From Steinernema hermaphroditum (lineage: Eukaryota > Nematoda > Chromadorea > Rhabditida > Steinernematidae), in contig CM059623.1 of assembly GCA_030435675.1 (NCBI GenBank), positions 894,012 to 958,011 on the forward strand: a stretch of 64,000 bases of DNA. The letters are read 5' to 3'. The translations under genes and the position numbers were made by a program. Below are positions 54,360-64,000 of this stretch, one piece after another (within the stretch, counting starts at the first letter, position 1; each line of letters opens with the position of its first letter). The notes beneath the pieces are model-generated. The model saw only the letters and a list, made by a program, of their open reading frames with translations. It made no database searches and had not been told where the DNA came from.

Positions 54360-54432
54360 AGCCCGATGCGGGGCTCGAACCCGCGACAGCCAGATTAAGA
54401 GTCTGGTGCTCTACCGACTGAGCTAACCGGGC
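54360..54432 (-). tRNA. tRNA-Lys (CTT)
   Basis: Intact copy of the 73-nt tRNA-Lys, 290 bases before the ENY2-like gene. Confidence 0.95.
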
Positions 54433-54722
54433 CTCGGAGCACTGGCTGGTGGAAGGACGTGTAGTGTAAAGTGCTTGCAAAAAGCGACGGCACATCACCG
54501 AGCCCGTCCCTCGTCTCCCTCCCGTCAGGACCTAACACATTGTCTCGACGGCTGCCCGGGATGTTCGTCGTCGTTCGCCCGCGCAAATCGATCCACTTCC
54601 GTCTTTGGCACCGTTTTGCGCGCTCGCACGATCCTCGAATTCTCGAGCACAGTAACGACTTCCACTTTCAGCCGGTATCCTATACCGAATTCGTTCGCAT
54701 CTACGAGAAGGAGACTCGCGCG

Positions 54723-56004
54723 ATGTCCGGCCGTCAGCGAACGAGTCGCCGAGCGGCGGCCACCAAGGCTGCGGACCCAAAACCGCCGCGGCGACAGCGA
54801 ACAACGTCGCGGTCGCACACGTACGTTTCACGCGCCCCACACACCTTTCCTTCCTCGATTATTATTATAGTAAGCAGGCGGAGTTGGAGATGGAGGACTT
54901 CGAGGAGGAGCAGCAGAATCAGGCTCCGGGCCCGTCGAACAGGGGACGACGCGGCGCGTCCAAAAAAGAGCCTTCGGCCAAGGCAGCGAAGGTGCCGAAG
55001 CGTGCTTCGAAACGTCAGCGTTTCGCTGCTCCTCCGCCAGCTCTCGAGCCTGAAGTTGTCCAGGTGGAGCTGGACGTGGTGGAGCAGCCTCCAGCTGAGG
55101 AAGCTGCTCCCGAGGAAGTGATCGACGTTGTGGAAAATGGTCCGGAAGCTGGAGACGAGCACTTGCCACCGGCAGCGGACGGCGATGTCCAATATTGGAT
55201 GGAACCTGCGGATCTAGGTTGGTGAAATCGAAACAACAGAAGTTCAGAAATCCGTAATTTAGAGGTCGAAAGGCCGGAATGGTGGGCCAACGAGGCATCG
55301 TTTGAGGAATACAAGCCGATGCTGCAGAGTAAGAGGTCATCGGTCCCGGAAGAGGAGCCCGAAGAAGAAGGTAAGTGTGATAAAAAAGACCCCAAAAGAA
55401 GACTGTTTGTAACCTCATCAGAGCCTTCGAAAATCCTCTAAAATTCACAATGATAACGAGTTATTTCAGCCTCTGACGAGTCTCGACCCCCCAGTTCATC
55501 TATGACGGCGGAAGAGCACCGTCCCACCGATATCCGTGGAGGGCCTATAGTTCGACCTCTGGTCGATGGAGAAGTGAAAGTCAGGAAGAAGGTCACCACC
55601 TATCCCACCTACGCGGAGCTCTTCGACGTCATGGAAAGCGGCGGTCATCTGGTCAAAATCCAAGATGACATGAATCACATGTTGGACAACGCATCCTGGG
55701 ACAAGGTCATCTCGGATTTTGCTCAGGACTATATTAGGAAACATGTAAGTTAACCTCGTTCGTAGCTTTCGTAGCTGTTCTCTTGTATCCTTTCTTCATT
55801 TCTTCATGGCTCATACCTTTTTTCCAGGGATTACGAAACATCTCCGCCATGGAAATGGAGAAGGACCTCTACCCCCAAGCCTTTGAGGTCATGCAGGCCA
55901 ACACCCGGCGCGCCATGCTCATGCACACTCGAAAGCGCATCGGAGAAATCATCGGCGAAGAGAGTGGCTTCAATGAGCGCATTCGCCAAGGTTACGGACT
56001 CTGA
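54723..56004 (+). CDS. Nuclear protein with C-terminal ENY2/Sus1-like domain (5 exons)
   Basis: Exons 54723-54820, 54871-55217, 55263-55370, 55470-55744, 55828-56004, giving 334 aa in one frame. The N-terminal ~65 residues are basic (RQRTSRRAAATK, RGRRGASKKE), followed by an acidic Pro/Glu-rich stretch. The last ~100 residues, from about ELFDVMESGGHLVKI through DNASWDKVISDFAQDYIRKH and GLRNISAMEMEKDLYPQA to MHTRKRIGE, follow the ENY2/Sus1 pattern (SGE-L, GW-D, RK-GL-NIT, I-P-A, RIR). ENY2/Sus1 is a ~100-aa subunit of the SAGA deubiquitinase module and the TREX-2 mRNA export complex; here it would be fused to a long disordered, likely DNA- or chromatin-binding part. The start is uncertain (see 53385). 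AATAAA at 56163-56168. Confidence 0.62.
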
Positions 56005-56162
56005 AGAAGTTCCGCATATATACCTATTTGTCAATAGTCAATTTTATCCTGAATCCCCTGGTACATTCCTCGTCGCAACACTAACCCTTTTGTAGTTAGA
56101 GCTCTAGAGCAAAATTACAAAAACGAAGTTTCTTAATGTGAACTAAATTTCAGAACTGTTGA

Positions 56163-56168
56163 AATAAA
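56163..56168 (+). terminator. Poly(A) signal of the ENY2-like gene
   Basis: AATAAA about 160 bases after the stop codon. Confidence 0.5.
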
Positions 56169-56918
56169 TTGTAGAAGAAGCTTCATATCCTTCACAGACA
56201 CAAGTTCTGAAGGGACTACCGTAACGTGTAAATCAGTGCCTGTATGCACAAAAGAGCTTCCCAGCTTGTGTCAAAGCAAATCCTAAGTGGGAAGGGAACA
56301 CTGGGAAGCGCTTCCCACTTTCGTGCACGAGCACAGAAAGTATGGCCTACAAGACAATAGAAAATGCCCAAAAACCTATATATAGTTTACTAACGTCTTA
56401 AGTATAAATAGACCAACGCGCTGCAAGCGGCAACAGCGACCGGCACGACCGCTCCCGTCGACGGCAATGATCTAGGCAACAGCGACCGCTTCTGACTTCG
56501 CGAGCTGTCTGCGTAAATACGACGCCGTCTGCAAGTCTCGCTCGGATCTTCTTCTATTATCTTTCTTGAATTTGTTGCCTCTATCGCTCTGTTCTTTGAA
56601 TCTTCTTGTTGCAATACCGTATTTGTTGTAGTTTTCTTTACTTTCTGCAGACAGCCGTTTTGATCGCTTTCATTTCGGACAAAATACAGACCCTTGATCT
56701 TCTTCTGAGGCGCTTGTTGGGCTTGGCGATAGAGAACGCGCGAAAGAGACTGAAACGAAAGAAGAATGAGCGAACATAGCGAATACAAGATAAAATCTGC
56801 GACCATCTCAAAACGGCAATAGGAAAAAAATTGACATCCCCCGTCGTTCTCCCCAACAACAGTCATGATAACAGATCTGCGATAAAATGTATAACCTGCC
56901 AGATTCACAAAACAAAAT
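56169..56918. other. Spacer between convergent genes
   Basis: No feature recognised. A minus-strand frame of 190 codons (56962-56390) overlaps the end of MLH1 in another frame and lacks motifs; not called. Confidence 0.5.
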
Positions 56919-59900
56919 TCAACACCGCTCAAATACCTTGTAGAGATCATGGAGATCAACAACCCGTGTTATCACACCCGCTTCTTCTTCTTTAAACGAT
57001 TCCGGAGGGATCAGTTTCGCCTTACACGCTGGCAGGAGGTATTGACAGATCAGTCGCTTCCATGGACGGTCCGGAACCTCTGCCTCTTCGCTCTCTTCTT
57101 GTTCGTCGTCGAGGTCGTCTTGTGGCCTCTTTTGCTCTTCCATTTCCTCGTCTTCGCCTTCATCCTCTTCTGACTCATCGTCTTCGTCCAATCGTTTGAC
57201 TATGGAGATGGTGGACGTGAACAAGTCGGCCAAACATCGAGCGATTCCTTCGATGCACGATTTCTCCTAAGAAGAGAGTAATTAGCAGGTTTTCAAGAAG
57301 GAGAAAGCTTTCTTACTTCACTCCAGTCGACATTCATGAGGAGATTCAAAAGGAAATCGGGTAACCCTTCTAGAGCAGGCACAAATCCGTCGATAACTGA
57401 GGGAAGAGAAGCGATGACTATCGTCTCGTCGTCTTCCGCTTTGATGTCAATGCTGAAGTAGTCCCACAGCATCTCATTCTGGCTGAGAAGGTACTTTGCC
57501 GCATCCGCGGCATCCGTTTCGCTCGGGCGGATGTTTTCGGATACAAGCTGCATCAAGTAGGCGATGGAAAGGGGCTCTGAGTCTTCGTTCTTTAACTTGA
57601 AGGAGCCGAGATTTCCGAGTGAGAAGATGACTGACTTAAACAGCGCAAATAGAAGGGAGAAAGAGAAGCATTATTTTCACCTGATAGAAGAACTCCTTAG
57701 CGATAACCTCGATATCGATCATGTACATGGATGTGGAGAACTGCACCATGGCGTGCTTCTCGTCCACCGCGCCGACAATGCTCATCTGCTTGAACATCTC
57801 TCTGAGTGTATCCGCTGAAGAACCGCATATTTCTGCCCTGAGTTGCTTCACCGAGTCGATGTCGACTTCGCGGAAGGACTGCGTCGCTTCCATATCCTCC
57901 TCTTCCAGTTCCTCTCCTTCCTCATGAACGTCTTCAGCCGTTTCGATCTGACTGAGAGAGACATCACTGAGGTTGAGATCTCTGGAGTCCGCAGAAGAGT
58001 TGAACTCGTCCAGGCTTCTTTCACCAGCGTCCGTTCTAACGATCTGAAAGGGGCGTTTATCACAAATACGCAGATCACTCAACTTACATGATGAGCATAA
58101 ATTCTAGAAGATGTTGAATCTACCGAATCGTTCAAATTGAACATATCCGCACTTCTGTCCGGGTCCAGATCCAAACTCGGCGGCCTTTCCTTCGCCACCT
58201 CATGGAAAGTCAACTTCAGTTGCTTGGAAACCGGCGTTGAAGCCTTCTGAGGTTTCGTCGGCTCCCTCTCCACCACCACCTGCGAGCTGGTGACCAACGC
58301 CGAGAGAAACGAGCCAGAATCGAGCCCCTGATCGCTGAAGACTTGATCAATTACGGAAGCTATGTACTAAACCGAAAGTTTCAGAAACATCGGCTCAAGC
58401 ATCACTCACCACATCAATGGAATCGATAATTCTCTCCTGATCGAGGAAGAAAACGGTCTTTTTCGCCGGATGCACATTCACATCCACTTTTTCGGGGGCG
58501 ATTTTAAGCGACAGGAACAGAAACGGACAGGACACTTGTTTGCCAGCGAAGCATGTGTCCATCATCTGTTTCAACGCAGGGCATTCCACACTTCGACCAT
58601 TGATGAAGAGCACGAAGGACTTCTGCTTGTTCTGACGTTCCTGGAGGCCGTAAGCGGTGCACGTGGCGCTCGGTTTCGCCATGCAGCCCTCGACTGTGAG
58701 TCCGAGACGGAAACTATGATGCTCTAGTTCTATGAGTTCCTGAAAGTAACGAAAAATAAGATGTTTGTGGGGGCACTTAACTCTTCCTATCTTTTTTCCC
58801 ATCAAACTGGACACAACATCGGCCTGGAACCCGTTGCCGCTTGTGCGGAAATCGGCACCGATTCCACAACGTCGGAAAACGAAGGAGACTTTCCTGCAAA
58901 GTTAAACTTATTTTCTGCTTTTCTTCAGCGCCACCTACGGATAATTGATCGCATATTGAGTGACCACATCGCTGATTTTGTTCATCTCATCACTGGCGGA
59001 TTTCATCGACTTCTTTCGCGCGGGGTTGTTGTAGAAGAGCGATTCTACCGTTATCGTAGTGCCATCTGTGCTCGCAGAACGTGTTACTTCTCCTTGTAGA
59101 GCGCCATCTGAATTACAACGTCAGAAAAGCTGCCATAGCAACAAGAAAAACCTTTGTACATGGCCACATATGCACACTTATCCGCTTTCGGTTTCGTCTT
59201 GATGGTGAGTTTCGCCACGTAGCTGACAGAGGCAAGCGCTTCTCCGCGGAATCCAAAGGTTTCGATGGCTTTGAGATCGTCGTAATTCTTCAATTTCGAA
59301 GTGGTGAAGCGGCAGCATACGATCGGCAAGTCGTCGTGGTGGATTCCCTTGCCGTTGTCCTAAAAAAGGAATAAATAAGATCAACGATAATTGGCCATTT
59401 CGAGCTCGAATTACAAAATACAAAGGGTGTCATAGAAAAACGAGCTTGCATATCTTAGACGTCTAGACTGCAAAGGCAGCAGTGATCGGGTTTGCATTTA
59501 AAAATCTGTCTTAAAAATGAGCGGTTGAGCTCCACAGGTCGTTTCAAACGTCCGACAATGAGACGCCGTCTATAAACACATATTCTGAGACTTTTAGACT
59601 GCAGTGATCAGTTTTACTTTCAAAATGCGCGGTTGCAGTTCTGCTGTTCGTTCAAAACGTCTTTGCAGAGTTGCAGACGTCTAGGACTGCTTGCAGACAC
59701 ACGTTCTAAGTCCCACATTCACATCTCACCGAGAACTCACCTGAATCTGAATTATTTCCATGCCGCCCTTCTTCGCGGTGACGACGATCTCCGTGGCGCC
59801 GGCATCGAGCGAATTCTCCAGAAGCTCCTTGACGGCGTTCGCCGGCCTCACGACCACTTCTCCGGCGGCGATTCTGTTGACCGTCTCCTGCGAGAGGGCG

Positions 59901-59956
59901 CTGATCCGGGCGGGTGCGTTGGACGGCGGCTGATCCACGTCTTCCACGCCTTCCAT
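56919..59956 (-). CDS. mlh-1: DNA mismatch repair protein MLH1 (9 exons)
   Basis: Exons on the minus strand: 59956-59741, 59359-59152, 59107-58939, 58893-58782, 58739-58410, 58366-58088, 58043-57681, 57634-57317, 57266-56919, giving 780 aa (human MLH1 has 756). MutL-type GHKL ATPase N-terminus: [18 protein letters not shown] (motif I), DNGKGI (motif II), [12 protein letters not shown] (motif III), [11 protein letters not shown] (motif IV) and [15 protein letters not shown]. An acidic linker (about residues 340-480) is followed by the dimerisation domain with DYFSI and [15 protein letters not shown]. The chain ends LYKVFERC, the near-universal eukaryotic MLH1 tail. It pairs with PMS2/PMS1-type partners in the nucleus to direct strand excision after MutS recognition. 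An upstream in-frame ATG at 60022 would add 22 residues. It converges with the ENY2-like gene. Confidence 0.95.
59400..59700. repeat. Degenerate tandem duplication in MLH1 intron 1
   Basis: Two related blocks, near 59465-59560 and 59590-59690, share TAGACTGCA, GCAGTGATC and AAAATG-GCGGTTG motifs. The first is preceded by AAATACAAAGGGTGTCAT, which resembles the ends of the CAGGGTG(T/A)-type MITEs elsewhere in the window. Confidence 0.4.
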
Positions 59957-60303
59957 CACCGCAAGAAGTCTGTAACCGAAATCCGACCGAAGAAATCGTT
60001 CAAATCGAAAAAAGTCGCGCATAATCCGAACGTGTGAAAAGTGCGGGATTTGTTTTCGCTTGTTTACCGTTGTTGAAGGTCTGTTTATTTTCGTATGTGG
60101 ACGCGCTATTTTGTCTGCGGCAAGGGATTAAAGATGAAAAAACAGGATTTTCTAATGCTGCTGGGCGCGGCCAGTTTTTGGTCCACCGTAATCTAAGATT
60201 CTATTGCAACTGGAGTTTAATGGAACATGTGAATACTGTAAAGCTAGAAAAAAATGAATAACACGAAAATAAGTGTCTGAAGAAAAAAGAACTCAAAGAC
60301 ATT

Positions 60304-60376
60304 AGCCCGATGCGGGGCTCGAACCCGCGACAGCCAGATTAAGAGTCTGGTGCTCTACCGACTGAGCTAACCGGGC
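60304..60376 (-). tRNA. tRNA-Lys (CTT)
   Basis: Intact copy of the 73-nt tRNA-Lys. The flank GCTGTCTCCTTTCTGATGAG resembles that of the 49718 and 50752 copies. Confidence 0.95.
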
Positions 60377-60989
60377 GTCGAGTCTCAATGCTGTCTCCTT
60401 TCTGATGAGAGAGATTGCACTTTCAGACGTCTGCTTCGTCCACTCAGACGTCGCAAACGACCACTTTCAGAGATTTACAAAAATAAAGCCTATTACTGCA
60501 GTCTCATCGGCCCTTCGGAGAGACTTTTCATGGCGTTTGTCTACTCCTCTAAATTCAGTCTCTTTTCATTCAAATCCTCGGCGCATCCCCTTCCCATTCA
60601 TAATCGCTGCTTAAACGCACCCTGTTCAAGGTCTTCCCCCGACCTTGAAAGCTTGTTTTTGCGACGAAAACGCTGACAATTCGAATGATGACGAGTGGGT
60701 ATTTACGAACAGCTGTAGCCGAGTCCTTGCGGCAGTAGTCGCCTCGACCTCTATGGAATTTTATTTGATTTGGTGCTGCTGAATTAATTCCCATTGTTTG
60801 GACGGTTTCTGGATTAACGCCCTGTTTAATATGCGAACGCAGTTTGTTTACTTTTCGCTTACGACACTGCATTTTGAACGTCCCGAAAGCAAACATAAAA
60901 CCCTCGAATATTATGCGATTTTTCTGTCTAACGATGACTACGACAACTATCCGATCGTTTTTCGTTGTTCTTGAGAAACGGAAAAATTT
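60377..60989. other. Spacer between tRNA-Lys copies
   Basis: No feature recognised. Confidence 0.5.
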
Positions 60990-61062
60990 AGCCCGATGCG
61001 GGGCTCGAACCCGCGACAGCCAGATTAAGAGTCTGGTGCTCTACCGACTGAGCTAACCGGGC
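60990..61062 (-). tRNA. tRNA-Lys (CTT)
   Basis: Intact copy of the 73-nt tRNA-Lys. Confidence 0.95.
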
Positions 61063-62366
61063 TTCTGCGTCAACGTCGCCGCCACGATTATGAGTGCTTC
61101 CACATTTCTGGAACAGTAGTACAGCCGTCGATTCTTTTATTGCTCATTCGCTCTTGTGACCGACTGAAACATTTCACTCTCGTGTCAGTCCCGTCGCGTG
61201 CGACACGTGATCGCCGACTGAATTGAATGGGCACCGCCCGCCACAATTAACGAATATTCCCCACAGAGCGACGGCGGCGCCTCTTTGTTTCATCACCTTC
61301 GCCTTTCGCGTCATCTCCGAACGATCGTTTCGCTTATCAGTCGGTGCGTCGCCGAGGCGACCTTCGAGTCGACGCTGTTTTCGCTTTCTGTAGCATCGAA
61401 AGGTGGTTGGCTTGCTTGATGGCGGAGCATTACGCAATAGGCTATTTCATCATTTTTTGGGTAAATTCTTGGCTTCTTGGACAATTTCCTTGTTGTTTAT
61501 AAGCATAGTTTGAGCGTTATCAGAAGATTGTCCAGTTCTATTGGACTCCATCATTTTTGTAGACATTTTGTGTGTTTAAGCTTGAGGAAAATGGTAAAAT
61601 AAAGGTCAAAGTTCTGGATTTGAGGGCACCCTTATATCGGAATATCGGACCACGTCTGTACCTCTAAATCTGTGATCTGAGGGATTTCAACCGGATTGGG
61701 AAGTACTCCGCCAAGCTCTGTGACCTTTGATCATTTAAGAACACAGGACACCGCCGCCAGAACGGTTTTTTGGCTTCACAGCTGACGTGGTTAGTTCAAA
61801 AGCTACGCGCCACTTTCGTTGTGAACCATTTTGACCGACAGGTGCCTACTTTTTAATGCTCTTACAAACGTATTCGTGCAGAGCGCGAGTGAATATTCAT
61901 GAGGCGATAATCGCTGAACCATTGACATGATGCAATTCGCGTTACATTTGGGAGATGAAGCTGTAAGAGGATATCTGAGAGATGTACAGTTGGCCCATAT
62001 GACCACAACGTCTAAGGGTTCTTTTTGGGATGTCATCTTCTGGCTAATGAAAGGCGCTTCCAGTTGCATCATGCTCCTTATTATCCTAAAGAGGGCAATT
62101 ATCGGATCTCACATTTAGGCACATATGCCACGATTATTGGCTCCATTATTAGCCTAATCACTTCCTGGTCATATTTAATACGGTGCTGTGTATAAGACCA
62201 TGAAAGTGCACGTTGGAGTCCTTTGAAATATCTTAATCAATATTCTTAATTAGTGCGCTTAATCATGCATAATCTATTTCGGGGCAAACGAAGCCTTACA
62301 GCCCTAATCCACATGATTGTGTAGCCATAGATTTGTGAGACTTGGACTAAGTAAAAAACAGTTAAC
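61063..62366. other. Spacer
   Basis: No gene recognised; open frames near 61437-61174 and 62072-61803 (minus) lack motifs. Confidence 0.5.
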
Positions 62367-62894
62367 ATGGAGATTGATCTTTTTGAACTCCTAGAAGATG
62401 TGCACTTTTTGTGTCGACCTTCAGTTTTCACCGACTTGCACCCCTCGGACTTCGAGCGAACCTCCTTAAAATGCCACAGGAAGTTCCGAGTGGCCGCCCT
62501 AAGTTCGATACTACCACTTGACTACTTCTTCGCTCGAGGCAATGTCGGAAGATTTGTCGTCTTTCCATTGACGACGGCAAGCGAGGAGCGCAGAGTGCAC
62601 GACGGAGACAACATCGTCGACCACACATCGATCGATCAGCTGACGAGCGCCGCCGCCGTCGCCGACGTCGGGCTGCTGCTTCGACTACCCGACTCCGGTG
62701 GCGCTGCGGGCGGGCGCCCGAGTTCGAGTTCGTTTGTTCCGACTAGTTTACCTATCTCCGATCTACCTCTAGCCGCCTATCACCGTCACCTTCTGTCGGC
62801 GAGAAGCTCCTTCGACTCCTTCAAGGCGATGTTATCGCGATTGGATGCAGATAAACGTGTTTTGTTTGCCGACGGTTCGATTTTTCGGTTTTAG
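62367..62894 (+). CDS. Hypothetical single-exon protein, 175 aa
   Basis: Open frame starting MEIDLFELLEDVHFLCRP and ending ADGSIFRF. An acceptor-like AAAAAACAG lies five bases before the ATG, as in other trans-spliced starts here. There is no signal peptide or membrane span; the centre is Ala/Ser/Gly-rich. No family recognised. The frame is longer than chance frames in nearby non-coding DNA, but without introns or homologues coding is only moderately supported. Confidence 0.4.
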   Translation: MEIDLFELLEDVHFLCRPSVFTDLHPSDFERTSLKCHRKFRVAALSSILPLDYFFARGNVGRFVVFPLTTASEERRVHDGDNIVDHTSIDQLTSAAAVADVGLLLRLPDSGGAAGGRPSSSSFVPTSLPISDLPLAAYHRHLLSARSSFDSFKAMLSRLDADKRVLFADGSIFRF

Positions 62895-63939
62895 GCCTCT
62901 TAACTGTATTTGTGTTGGGTAATCCGACGGTTGGGTCGGTGAGATGTTTCTTGTCAAGTCGTCTTTTAAACGCTCAAAGATCTCTTTTTTCAAATTTCGA
63001 TCGTTCGAACACAGAAATTAGTACTGCATGGATCTACCAGGGATTCGACTTGAGCCTGCAATTACCATTTCTCGGCATACAGTCAGTGTGAAAAATTTCT
63101 CATGAGTATTAGAACCGAAAAACTTAACTAAGGGCTGCTATTGATCCATTGCTTGAATTGGCACCCTTCAATGAACAGCTAATTTCGTATTCTGCGAAGT
63201 TTCGCGACCTCTATATCGCTCTGTTTTACACTGCGGGAAATGATGAGGTCTTTCCAATACATTTCCAAGATACACAAAAGGACATGTTCCCTCCTATTTT
63301 GAGTATCACATACAGATCACCGATTCCATGACCTCATCATTTCCCTTATTCTCACTGTACAACCTGTTCCTTTAATTGCATTAATCTTTGGTTACGCGTT
63401 AAAATTTTAAAAAACAGCCTTTGAACGAACGTCAGATATTTACAGGTACCTGCGAATTCACCTATTCACGTGATTGCGCGTCGCTTTTGTCGTTTTAGTG
63501 CTTTTAGGATCTTACGTTTTCCAATGCTCATCGTTTAACTTTCAGAATCACAAGTTCTCGCATGAATGCTCGAACACAGCACTATCAACTAGTAAGTCGT
63601 TTTGTAATAATAACGACTGTTTATCAATTCGGCAAACTATGTGCTTTTTGGTTCCTTTACGTAATTTTTGGTTCCCTCCATAGTTCTCTTATCTGCGCTT
63701 CGATTGGTCCCTCCACGAAAGTCCTGATCCAATGAGGTCGATGCAGATGGATTCTCTTTAAATTCGATGTAGAGGGACTAGTTTAGAAGCTACATAGTGA
63801 ATGAGGGAACGTGTAGTTCTTGTTTAGATGACCAGATTCATGCGATCAACCTCAAATTCCATCGATAAAGCTGTCTTACGTTTCACTCGGGGCTCATCGC
63901 AATGTGCTCCCGAAGAGACCAATTCACAGTGCATTTGAC
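62895..63939. other. Spacer
   Basis: No gene recognised. A frame near 63474-63683 has a hydrophobic start (RVAFVVLVLLGSYVF) but begins at a TTG and has no supporting splice structure. Confidence 0.45.
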
Positions 63940-64000
63940 AAATACAGGCTGTCTCAAAAAAGGGCCCTTTAGACAAAAGGTCATTCTCGAGAGCATCCAA
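63940..64000 (+). mobile_element. Left end of an R2-family MITE, cut by the window edge
   Basis: Begins ACAGGCTGTCTCAAAAAAGG and continues with AGGTCATTCTCGAGAGCATCC, matching the terminal block of the R2 copies near 9040, 9295, 19768 and 53785. Confidence 0.5.

Noticed and set aside
56390..56962. 190-codon minus-strand frame after MLH1
   Set aside because: It overlaps the MLH1 end in another frame, and its sequence has no recognisable feature; MLH1 already ends in the conserved FERC tail.

Overview
The window is nematode nuclear DNA. Evidence: nearly every gene is cut by introns of 38-53 bp; nematode-type chemoreceptors are present (one srx-like, one srsx-like, a third 7TM receptor); a 22-nt block at 1763-1784 matches the nematode spliced leader SL1 at 21 of 22 bases; several start codons sit a few bases after a pyrimidine-rich CAG that looks like a trans-splice acceptor. 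The species cannot be named from sequence alone.

Layout. 1-3.9 kb is gene-poor. 3.9-11.2 kb holds two tandem matrix metalloproteinase genes, one ending as a secreted protein and one with a hydrophobic C-terminal tail. 11.4-16.3 kb is a large inverted duplication (arms about 2.4 and 2.2 kb, spacer 383 bp); each arm carries an Arg/Ser-rich protamine-like gene (SPCH/sperm chromatin type). The right arm ends inside a nematode-specific 'MDDVP' gene (16161-17081), of which the left arm has only the 3' end. 17.6-20.1 kb is an srx-like receptor (minus). About 4 kb of repeat-rich non-coding DNA follows, then another 7TM receptor (24.8-25.7 kb, minus). 26.4-37.9 kb contains repeated tRNA modules (Asn-Tyr-Leu) interleaved with an uncharacterised gene (27.6-28.5 kb), an intact trypsin-like protease (29.8-30.8 kb), its catalytically dead paralogue (32.6-34.2 kb) and an srsx-like receptor (35.1-36.0 kb). 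39-49.3 kb is a tandem array of four pepsin-type aspartic protease genes, each preceded by an inverted pair of GATA sites and a TATA-like box. 49.7-61.1 kb is rich in tRNA genes (six intact Lys-CTT, one broken Lys, one Gln-CTG) surrounding an ENY2/Sus1-like nuclear protein gene (54.7-56.0 kb) and a complete MLH1 mismatch-repair gene (59.96-56.92 kb, minus). The last 3 kb has one possible single-exon gene and the edge of a repeat.

How the genes relate. Proteolysis dominates: metalloproteinases for extracellular matrix or cuticle work, serine proteases, and aspartic proteases whose promoters suggest intestinal GATA-factor control. Much of the window has been shaped by local duplication: tandem and inverted gene copies, tRNA segment copies, gene conversion and small transposons, one of which can be dated against an empty site in the other palindrome arm. 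Splice positions below were inferred by hand from reading frame, splice consensus and paralogue or family alignment; no transcript data were available.
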